Assembly (NCBI GenBank): GCA_044344715.1
Contig: JBIJCI010000022.1
Location: 1 to 28,445, forward strand
Direction: 5' to 3'
Source: F1-60-MAGs027 sp044344715
GTDB lineage: Bacteria; Actinomycetota; Acidimicrobiia; Acidimicrobiales; Ilumatobacteraceae
Length of the DNA: 28,445 bases
Shown: piece by piece, positions 22,502 through 28,445 of the stretch
Layout: every line of letters begins with the position of its first letter
Numbering within the stretch: position 1 is the first letter of the stretch
Notes under the pieces: generated by a model
Seen by the model: the letters and a program-made list of their open reading frames with translations, nothing else
Databases searched by the model: none
What the model was told of the DNA's origin: nothing
Position numbers and translations under genes: made by a program

Positions 22502-23488
22502 ATGAGCAGTCGCTCGTCGCTCACACCGGAGCAATTGGACCATTTCCAACGCGAGGGCTACGTCGTCATCCGACGGGCTTTCGATCCCGATCGTTGGCTG
22601 ACGCCGCTCTTGCGCGAGTACGAAGAGGTGCTCGATCGCCTGGCGCGCAAGCTCTTCGCCGAAGGTCGCATCACCAGCCTCTACGACCACCTCCCGTTCG
22701 GCGAGCGTTTCGTCGAGGTGTGCGCGGAGTCCAACGACACCAACCATCAGTACTTCGACTTCTCCCTCCCGCAGGGCAACATCAAGCACGACACCCCGAT
22801 GTGGCACGGTCCCGCCGTGTTCGACATGCTGCGTTGTCCGGAACTTCTGAACCTCGTCGAGGGATTCATCGGGCCGGAGATCTACTCCAACCCGGTGCAA
22901 CACGTACGAATCAAGATGCCCGAATCCCGCGAGCCGCGCGACCCGGCCACCGGTGCGCTCAAGATGGGCGCCACCAACTGGCACCAGGACAACGGCGTCG
23001 TCACGCCCGACGCCGACGAGACCAAGATGCTCACCGTGTGGTTCCCCCTTCGCTACGCCGGGCTCGAGCACGGTTGTTTGCAGGTCGTGCCACGAACCCA
23101 CGAGCGTGGTCTCATGGCACACTGTCCCGCCGGCCCGGGCGGCCTGCAGGTGCCGGAGAAGGTTGCGCCGCGCGACGGTGCGGTGGCCCTACCGATGCAC
23201 CCCGGCGATCTGCTGTTCATCGACAAGATGACGCTCCACAATTCACTGCCCAACACCAGCAAGGAAATTCGCATCAGCTTCGACCTGCGCTACAACCCGA
23301 TCGGTCAGCCCACCGGTCGTGGTGCGTTCCCCGGCTTCGTGGCCCGCAGCACGCAGGCTCCGCACACCGAGCTGCACGATGCCGACCAATGGGCACGCCT
23401 CTGGGTGAACGCCCGACACGAACTGGCGGATGCACCGGTGTTGAAGCCGTTCAACCGCTGGAGTGCCGACGCACCCGTCTGTGCCTGA
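22502..23488 (+). CDS. phytanoyl-CoA dioxygenase (PhyH)-family Fe(II)/2-oxoglutarate oxygenase
   Basis: A 328-residue member of the PhyH family of Fe(II)/2-oxoglutarate-dependent hydroxylases. The iron-binding triad is visible as His161 and Asp163 in NWHQDNG and His246 in KMTLHNS. Arg257 in EIRISFDLRYN is the expected 2-oxoglutarate anchor. The N-terminal FQREGYVVIRRAFDPD is typical. The gene stands alone on the plus strand, divergent from importer II and convergent with the lactonase (22-bp gap). Substrate is unknown; members oxidise small metabolites as well as acyl-CoAs, and the context suggests hydroxylation or oxidative cleavage of the imported compound. Confidence 0.88.
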   Translation: MSSRSSLTPEQLDHFQREGYVVIRRAFDPDRWLTPLLREYEEVLDRLARKLFAEGRITSLYDHLPFGERFVEVCAESNDTNHQYFDFSLPQGNIKHDTPMWHGPAVFDMLRCPELLNLVEGFIGPEIYSNPVQHVRIKMPESREPRDPATGALKMGATNWHQDNGVVTPDADETKMLTVWFPLRYAGLEHGCLQVVPRTHERGLMAHCPAGPGGLQVPEKVAPRDGAVALPMHPGDLLFIDKMTLHNSLPNTSKEIRISFDLRYNPIGQPTGRGAFPGFVARSTQAPHTELHDADQWARLWVNARHELADAPVLKPFNRWSADAPVCA

Positions 23489-23510
23489 CGACTTGGTCAG
23501 TGCGTAACGC

Positions 23511-24380
23511 CTACGACGCGGGACCACCGAACGGGGTGTAGCCCCTGCCTGCCACACCGGGTCGGCACGCAAACAGCGAGCCGGCCAGCGGGTTCGCGCG
23601 ACGACGCTCGTCATCGAGGTCTACCGTCGCCGAGGTGATGTAGAGCGTCCGCAGGTCGTCGCCGCCGAACGCGCAGCTCGTTATCCAGCCACCGGGAACG
23701 TCGATTCGAGAGTCGATCTCGCCGTTCGACGTCAGACGCACAACGCCGCCACCGTCCCAGAGCGCCACCCAGATTCCGCCTTCGGCGTCCACCGAGACAC
23801 CGTCGGGCAGTACGTCGAACGTGGCGATGGTGCGCTCGGAGACGGGAAGTCCGTCGGCATCGAGGAGCAGTTCATCCACCGTGCGATGCAACGAATCGAC
23901 GTGGTAGCACTTCGAGCCATCCGGGCTCCAGTCGATGCCGTTGGAGAGTGCCCGACCCGATCGAACACGGCGCACATCACCCGACTCGTCGACGCAGAAG
24001 ACGCCTGCTTGATGGGCGCCACTGCGATCGACGGTGCCGATCCACAGGCGCCCCTGCGGATCGCAGCGCCCGTCATTGGCCCTCCCGTCGCCGGCTGCCG
24101 GCAACTCGGCGAGGGCCGAACCGATGGCTCCGGACTCGAGCAACGAACCGACCCGAAGACCCGACACGGCAAGCAGTCCACCGCCGCGCGACGGCACCAC
24201 CACGCTCGTGGGCTCCGCAAGACCCCGTTGTTCGTGGCGTCCGTCCGCATGCAGCCGGTGCAGGAGCCGGCCATCGATGTCGAGCCACAACAGCGTCGAC
24301 GTGGCGGCATCCCAGGTGACCCCTTCGCCCAGCAGGCTCCGGCACTCGACCACCAGTTCGACCGACATGTCAACGCCCAT
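23511..24380 (-). CDS. SMP-30/gluconolactonase/regucalcin-like lactonase
   Basis: A 289-residue six-bladed propeller protein of the SMP-30 family, which hydrolyses sugar lactones to aldonic acids using one divalent metal. The expected metal ligands are visible: the Glu of LLGEGVTW, the Asn of LSNGIDWSPDG and the Asp of VLPDGVSVD. RANDGRCDPQGRLWIGTVD supplies the substrate-side Asn. The start is uncertain: ATG 24380 gives MGVDMSVEL, ATG 24368 gives the more usual short N-terminus, and neither has a strong ribosome-binding site. It is divergent from the alcohol dehydrogenase, so a dehydrogenase making a lactone and a lactonase opening it share a control region. Confidence 0.87.
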   Translation of the reverse strand: MGVDMSVELVVECRSLLGEGVTWDAATSTLLWLDIDGRLLHRLHADGRHEQRGLAEPTSVVVPSRGGGLLAVSGLRVGSLLESGAIGSALAELPAAGDGRANDGRCDPQGRLWIGTVDRSGAHQAGVFCVDESGDVRRVRSGRALSNGIDWSPDGSKCYHVDSLHRTVDELLLDADGLPVSERTIATFDVLPDGVSVDAEGGIWVALWDGGGVVRLTSNGEIDSRIDVPGGWITSCAFGGDDLRTLYITSATVDLDDERRRANPLAGSLFACRPGVAGRGYTPFGGPAS

Positions 24381-24429
24381 GCTTACCGCGGCGGGTCGAC
24401 CCTGGTTGATCGTCGTTCATCTGTGGTAG

Positions 24430-24442
24430 AAAGATTATAAAC
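24430..24442. promoter_or_regulatory. shared divergent-promoter motif, copy 1 (lactonase / alcohol dehydrogenase)
   Basis: AAAGATTATAAAC occurs here and again at 27018-27030. Its centre GATTATAAAC is nearly palindromic and holds a -10-like hexamer on both strands (TATAAA on plus, TATAAT on minus). Both flanking genes point away from it, so it may be a bidirectional -10 or an operator of a common regulator. Confidence 0.5.
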
Positions 24443-24467
24443 TCGTCACAACAAGGGAGACTCCAAC

Positions 24468-25559
24468 ATGTTGATTACCGCACCCGTGCTCATGAAGCCG
24501 AAGGAAAAGATGCAGATGCTCGAGCTCGAGCTCGACGAGCCCCGTTTCGGAGAGGTTCGCGTGAAGATGGTCGCCAGCGGCGTCTGCCATAGCTGCCTCC
24601 ACGCCTACGACGGTTCGCACACCGGCATTCCGATGCCGATCGTGCTCGGTGACGAGGGTTCGGGCATCGTCGACGCCGTCGGTGCAGGCGTATCCCACCT
24701 GCAGAAGGGCGACCACGTCGTCATCTCGTGGGCCCCGTCGTGCAACAGCTGCAAGTACTGCAACCTCGGCTTTCCCGCACTTTGTCTCAACACTCCGGCG
24801 ATCGGCAAGACCACCGGTGACGTGACGCTCTTCCACCACAACGGCAAGGACGTCTACCACTACGGTCCGGCGACCTACGGCTCCTACATCGTGGTGCCCG
24901 AATCCGCCGCCGTGAAGATCCGCAAGGACTTCCCACTCGAGGCTGCGGCACTCATCGGCTGCTCGGTCGCAACGGGTTTCGGCTCGGCGGTCAACAGTGC
25001 CGGGCTTCGCGCCGGTCAGAGCGTTGCCGTCTTCGGCTGCGGTGGAGTCGGACTCAACGCCATCCAGGGTGCGGTCGCCACGGGTGCATATCCGATCATC
25101 GGTGTCGACGTTCTCGATGCCAAGCTCGAGATGGCGCGCCAGTTCGGCGCAACCCACACCATCAACCTGGCCAAGCAGGACCTCGAGGCAGAAGTCAAGA
25201 AGCTCACCGGCAACGGTGTCGACGCCTCGATCATCGCCGTGGGCAGCAGCAAGGCCATGGAACAAGGCCTGGTAATCCTCGCCAAGCAGGGCATCGAAGT
25301 GGTGCTCGGTTTGCCCGGTCAGGGCGAGAAGTTCCCGGTTGATCCGTGGTTGCTGATGGGTGGTGAGCGCAAGATCGTCGGATCGCGCTACGGAACCAGC
25401 AACCCGTTGGTCGAGTTCCCCAAGTTGGTGGAACTCGCCATGGCGGGACGAATCAAGATCGAGGAGCTCGTGACCAAGCGTTACGACCTCGACGAGGCTG
25501 ACGAGGCCTTCCGCTCGTTGGCTGCCGGTGAGCAGGCTCGCGGCCTGATCGTCTTCTAA
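24468..25559 (+). CDS. zinc-dependent alcohol dehydrogenase (MDR family) with altered catalytic metal ligands
   Basis: A 363-residue medium-chain dehydrogenase. The structural zinc loop is complete (Cys92, Cys95, Cys98, Cys106). The nucleotide loop is FGCGGVG (189-195), and Asp214 ends the second strand, indicating NAD rather than NADP. Catalytic-site Cys40 (GVCHSC) and Cys165 (LIGCSVATG) are conserved, but the usual GHE is GDE (Asp62 where His is expected), and the Asp that normally ends GVCHxD is Cys43. ATG 24468 has AGGGAG upstream. The mannonate dehydratase follows 30 bp later in the same direction, so the two are probably one transcript. A role in oxidising a sugar or sugar alcohol is inferred. 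Confidence 0.88.
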   Translation: MLITAPVLMKPKEKMQMLELELDEPRFGEVRVKMVASGVCHSCLHAYDGSHTGIPMPIVLGDEGSGIVDAVGAGVSHLQKGDHVVISWAPSCNSCKYCNLGFPALCLNTPAIGKTTGDVTLFHHNGKDVYHYGPATYGSYIVVPESAAVKIRKDFPLEAAALIGCSVATGFGSAVNSAGLRAGQSVAVFGCGGVGLNAIQGAVATGAYPIIGVDVLDAKLEMARQFGATHTINLAKQDLEAEVKKLTGNGVDASIIAVGSSKAMEQGLVILAKQGIEVVLGLPGQGEKFPVDPWLLMGGERKIVGSRYGTSNPLVEFPKLVELAMAGRIKIEELVTKRYDLDEADEAFRSLAAGEQARGLIVF

Positions 25560-25589
25560 CCGACAACCCGTCACCAAGGAAGGATCGAC

Positions 25590-26552
25590 ATGAAGCTGGC
25601 ATCAGTGCTGACCCCGCTGTCGGACGAGAACCTCACGCTGGCGGCACAATGCGGTGTCGACCAGATCGTCGTTCGCTATCCGGGCCCCGATCTCACCGAG
25701 TTCAATCGGATGCAACAGCGCATCCGATCCTTCGGTATGGAAATCGGGGTCGTCGAGGGATACCTGCCGATCGACCGAATCAAGCTCGGAACCGACGACG
25801 GCACCGACTTGGCCGCGATGAAGGCACTGATCCGCCACCTCTCGGATCTCGACATCCGCTTGGTCTGCTACAACTTCATGGCCGGAACCGACTGGATCAG
25901 AACCTCGGTCGACACGCTGGAGCGCGGTGGTTCGAAGGTGACCGCATTCCGGCTCGCCGATCTCGAAAACGCCAGGATTCCGGGGCGTCCCGCATTCCGC
26001 GCCGAGCTCGAACCCGGTGCCAAACGGCCGCAGCTGTGGAAGAACCTGCAGAACTTCCTCGAGGAGATCATCCCGGTTGCCGAGGATGCGGGTGTCGTCA
26101 TGGCGATGCATCCCGATGATCCCCCGTTGCCCCATCTGCTCGGCAACGACCGGATCATGCACGACGTCGCCGGTTTCGAGCACCTCGTCGAGATCGTCAA
26201 GTCACCATCGAACAAGATCGCGTTCTGCCAGGGCTCGTTCGCGGAGATGGGCATCGACATCCCGGCCACGATCCGCCGACTGGGTTCGAACATTGCGTAC
26301 GTGCACTACCGGGATGTCGTCGGAACCGCCGACGACTTCCGCGAGAGTTGGCAGGACAACGGACAGACCGACATGGCAGAGGCGATGCGGGCCTACCGCG
26401 AGGTCGGATTCTCCGGACCGATGCGACCCGACCACGTTCCGCAGATGCTCGGCGAGGACGACGGCGAAATCGGGTACACGATGCTCGGCCGACTCTTTGC
26501 CTTCGGTTACATCCGTGGCATGATGCACGCCACCGAGAACCACTGCTGTTAG
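25590..26552 (+). CDS. uxuA: mannonate dehydratase-like TIM-barrel enzyme (UxuA family, compact)
   Basis: UxuA converts D-mannonate to 2-keto-3-deoxygluconate in hexuronate breakdown. The four expected metal ligands are all visible: His174 in MAMHPDDPP, Cys213 in FCQGSFAEMG, His239 in VHYRDV and Asp281 in RPDHVPQM. The family blocks WQDNGQTDM and GYTMLGRLFAFGYIRGM are also present. At 320 residues it is clearly shorter than the ~390-residue E. coli enzyme, so it may act on a related aldonate. ATG 25590 has AAGGAAGGA upstream. It is co-oriented with the alcohol dehydrogenase and ends 4 bp from the convergent RidA gene. The gene symbol is by family only. Confidence 0.83.
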   Translation: MKLASVLTPLSDENLTLAAQCGVDQIVVRYPGPDLTEFNRMQQRIRSFGMEIGVVEGYLPIDRIKLGTDDGTDLAAMKALIRHLSDLDIRLVCYNFMAGTDWIRTSVDTLERGGSKVTAFRLADLENARIPGRPAFRAELEPGAKRPQLWKNLQNFLEEIIPVAEDAGVVMAMHPDDPPLPHLLGNDRIMHDVAGFEHLVEIVKSPSNKIAFCQGSFAEMGIDIPATIRRLGSNIAYVHYRDVVGTADDFRESWQDNGQTDMAEAMRAYREVGFSGPMRPDHVPQMLGEDDGEIGYTMLGRLFAFGYIRGMMHATENHCC

Positions 26553-26556
26553 TCGG

Positions 26557-26970
26557 TCATTGCGGTCGTCGTACCGCGATCACGTCGATCTCGAACTTCA
26601 GGGCAACCGACAAACAACTGGTGATCGTCGTGCGCGCCGGGAGCGGAGCCGAGAAGTACTCCCGGTAGAGAGCGTTGTACTGCGGAAGGTGGGCGGGGTC
26701 GTGCACGTAGCTCGTGACTCGAACGACGTCGCCGAGGTCGAGTCCGACGGCGGCGAGGATCCGCTGCACGTTCGACATCGACCGCCTCATCTCCTGCTCG
26801 AAGTCGCCGCTGACGATCGCACCCTGTTCGTCCACCGAGGCCTGACCCGATACGAAGACGAAGCCGTTCGCTTCGACGGCCGCGGAGAACGGAAGATGGC
26901 TCGAGATCGGCGTGGCCAGTGGCGACCAGCCCCGGGCGATGTTCTTGTCGTTTGAGGTGCCGTCGGGCAT
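26557..26970 (-). CDS. RidA (YjgF/YER057c/UK114)-family enamine/imine deaminase
   Basis: A 137-residue small trimeric-type protein. RidA members hydrolyse reactive enamines and imines formed by PLP enzymes and amino-acid or amine catabolism. The family core is visible: NGFVFVSGQASVDEQG, an NVQRILAAVGLDLGDVVRVTSYV block, the carboxylate-binding Arg113 in PARTTITSC and Glu127 in FEIDVIAV. ATG 26970 lacks an obvious ribosome-binding site. It is divergent from the D-aminoacylase-like gene and convergent with the mannonate dehydratase. The N-terminal ~25 residues are longer than in E. coli RidA. A role in clearing an imine made in this locus is inferred. Confidence 0.87.
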   Translation of the reverse strand: MPDGTSNDKNIARGWSPLATPISSHLPFSAAVEANGFVFVSGQASVDEQGAIVSGDFEQEMRRSMSNVQRILAAVGLDLGDVVRVTSYVHDPAHLPQYNALYREYFSAPLPARTTITSCLSVALKFEIDVIAVRRPQ

Positions 26971-27017
26971 CGTGGGGGTCCGTTTCAGTCGTTGAATTGC
27001 AGTGGTTGGGTAACATC

Positions 27018-27030
27018 AAAGATTATAAAC
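27018..27030. promoter_or_regulatory. shared divergent-promoter motif, copy 2 (RidA / D-aminoacylase)
   Basis: This is the second copy of AAAGATTATAAAC, again in a divergent gap and again followed by TCGT. On the minus strand it presents a perfect TATAAT 48 bp before the RidA start, and on the plus strand TATAAA 50 bp before the deacylase start. GGTAACATC just upstream may be part of the site. Confidence 0.5.
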
Positions 27031-27079
27031 ATCGTGAAGCACGAGCTCGGCGCCGGTGGGCGTACTGGTGGATTGAGTC

Positions 27080-28445
27080 ATGCATGACGTGCTGATTACC
27101 AACGTCACCATCGTCGACGGCACCGGTGCCGCACCGACACGGGGTCACGTCGCGATGAAGGACGGGATCATCACCGTGGTGGGCACCGACCCGGCACCGG
27201 GATCACCGGACGTGCGTGCACACAACACCGTCGATGCCGCAGGGAAGGTGCTGTGCCCGGGTTTCATCGACATCCACACGCACTCCGATCTCACCCTCAT
27301 CGAGGACGGCCGGGGGGAGAGCAAGCTGCGTCAGGGTGTCACCACCGAGGTGGTCGGCAACTGCTCGTTCTCGGCCTTCCCCATCGAGCCGCGTCACCTC
27401 GACTTGCATGCCGACCATCTCGCACGTGCCACGGCACCGATTCGACCCTGGTGGACCGACCTTGCCGGCTATTCCGCCGCTTTGCACGACGAAGGAATCG
27501 CCGTCAACGTCGCCACATTGGCGGGCCACGGCACGCTCCGCGTTGCCGCGATGGGCGTCGAACAGCGCCAGGCCACGAAGAACGAGCTCGCCCGGATGGT
27601 GTCGGATCTCCGTACGGCGCTGGAACAAGGTGCGTTCGGAATGAGCACCGGACTCACCCACGTTCCGAGCGCCTACGGCGACTTCGACGAGGTGGTCGCG
27701 CTCGCCGAAGTCCTGGCCGAGCACGGCGCCCTCTACGCGACGCACAGCCGCGCGGCCGAACCCGACGAACGTGCCGCAGTGGCCGAATCGATCGAGCTCG
27801 GTCGCCGAACCGGCGTGACCGTCGAGTTCAGCCACCTTGCCATCAACAGACCCGAACGTTGGGGCACGGGCGCGGAACTGCTGCAGATGTTCGACGACGC
27901 GCGACAGGAGGGTGTCGACATCTTCTTCGACGTCTACCCCTACGACGCGTCGTCGTCGTCGCTCACGCAGTACCTCCCGCCGTGGCTGCAAGCCGGTGGC
28001 ACCGAAGCCATGCGGGCCCGTCTCGCCGACGACGCCCAACGAACGAAGGCGCTCTCCGACATGACCGAGGGATGGTTCAACGGAATCCCCTGGTTGTGGG
28101 ATCGGTTCCACATCTCGAGCACCCCGGATGGTCGATACGTCGGCGAGACGCTCGAATCGGCGGCCCGCTCGCTGCACATCGCACCCGACGAGCTCACGCT
28201 GCGGCTCTGCGAGGAGTACGGCAACGAGATCCAGGTGGTGCTCTTCTACCGAACCGAAGAGGACGTCTCGGCCTTCCTCCGGCACCCGCTTGCCGTCGTC
28301 GGCTCCGACGGCAATGCGATCTCGCTCCATCAGCCGTGCGCCCGCCCCCATCCGCGCAACTTCGGCACGTTTCCGCGGGTGCTGGGTCGTTACGTGCGGG
28401 AGCGGGGCGTGCTCGAACTCGCGGATGCCGTGCGAAAGATGACCC
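27080..28445 (+). CDS. N-acyl-D-amino-acid deacylase family amidohydrolase (3'-truncated by window edge)
   Basis: The first 455 residues of a D-aminoacylase-type amidohydrolase, which splits N-acyl-D-amino acids into a carboxylate and a D-amino acid; the gene runs off the window. Metal-site residues match the family: His66 and His68 (IDIHTHSD), Cys95 (GNCSFS), His222 (ATHSR), His252 (FSHLAI) and Asp410 (VGSDGNAI). The C-terminal HPRNFGTFPRVLGRYVRE is diagnostic for the group. ATG 27080 is the first start with this N-terminus, and the ribosome-binding site is weak. A D-aminoacylase next to RidA, an M81 enzyme and two Dpp-type importers suggests the imported compound carries an N-acyl or amide bond. 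N-acyl amino sugars or related amides remain possible substrates. Confidence 0.88.
   Translation, partial: MHDVLITNVTIVDGTGAAPTRGHVAMKDGIITVVGTDPAPGSPDVRAHNTVDAAGKVLCPGFIDIHTHSDLTLIEDGRGESKLRQGVTTEVVGNCSFSAFPIEPRHLDLHADHLARATAPIRPWWTDLAGYSAALHDEGIAVNVATLAGHGTLRVAAMGVEQRQATKNELARMVSDLRTALEQGAFGMSTGLTHVPSAYGDFDEVVALAEVLAEHGALYATHSRAAEPDERAAVAESIELGRRTGVTVEFSHLAINRPERWGTGAELLQMFDDARQEGVDIFFDVYPYDASSSSLTQYLPPWLQAGGTEAMRARLADDAQRTKALSDMTEGWFNGIPWLWDRFHISSTPDGRYVGETLESAARSLHIAPDELTLRLCEEYGNEIQVVLFYRTEEDVSAFLRHPLAVVGSDGNAISLHQPCARPHPRNFGTFPRVLGRYVRERGVLELADAVRKMT

Noticed and set aside
5419..27016. GGTAAC-containing sites at 5421, 20693, 27009 and a GGTGAC/GTAAC dyad near 11651 as one regulon
   Set aside because: Arm length and spacing differ at each place and two are not full dyads, so only the 5419-5440 repeat is kept as an operator candidate.
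1..28445. CRISPR array, tRNA, rRNA, riboswitch or prophage
   Set aside because: No regularly spaced direct repeats, cloverleaf-like structure, known riboswitch core or phage/integrase-like protein was seen on either strand by reading.

Overview
The window is 28.4 kb of high-G+C, gene-dense bacterial DNA with 26 protein genes, many joined by 4- to 8-bp overlaps. Several features suggest an actinobacterium, possibly of the Acidimicrobiia/Ilumatobacter type. These are the G+C-rich third codon positions, frequent GTG/TTG starts, DtxR/IdeR-type iron boxes, Ala-Ala-Cys lipoboxes followed by Thr/Glu/Asp-rich linkers, a twin-arginine lipoprotein signal and a probable leaderless promoter. The lineage is inferred from these traits and not from a marker gene. 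I found no rRNA, tRNA, CRISPR array, insertion sequence or phage gene. No gene-free stretch exceeds 300 bases; the longest is about 260 bases, at 5194-5453.

Region 1 (1-5250): the end of a Fur-family regulator, a nucleoside 2-deoxyribosyltransferase and a HAD hydrolase lie on the plus strand. They converge on a minus-strand ferric iron ABC importer (binding protein, double-length permease, ATPase). The importer promoter carries two tandem DtxR/IdeR-type operators. Region 2 (5251-11700): a class-III PLP aminotransferase with a candidate operator over its leader converges on a four-gene minus-strand operon of two SDR oxidoreductases, an M81 (MlrC-like) metallopeptidase and an IlvD/Edd dehydratase.

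Region 3 (11700-22400): two complete Dpp/Opp-type ABC importers sit tail to tail in mirror image, each in the order binding protein, permease B, permease C, ATPase D, ATPase F. The first has two strong hairpins between the binding-protein gene and the permeases. The second has clearly lower G+C and a Tat-type lipoprotein signal.

Region 4 (22400-28445): a PhyH-type dioxygenase, an SMP-30/gluconolactonase-like lactonase, a Zn alcohol dehydrogenase with altered metal ligands, a compact mannonate dehydratase, a RidA-family deaminase and the 5' part of an N-acyl-D-amino-acid deacylase.

Regions 2-4 together read as a catabolic locus. Two importers bring in one or two small molecules, and dehydrogenases, a lactonase and two different sugar-acid dehydratases could run a non-phosphorylative aldonate or uronate route. 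The D-aminoacylase-like amidohydrolase, M81 enzyme, aminotransferase and RidA point to an amide- or amine-bearing substrate. The substrate itself is unknown. No aldolase, sugar-acid kinase or dedicated regulator is visible in the window.
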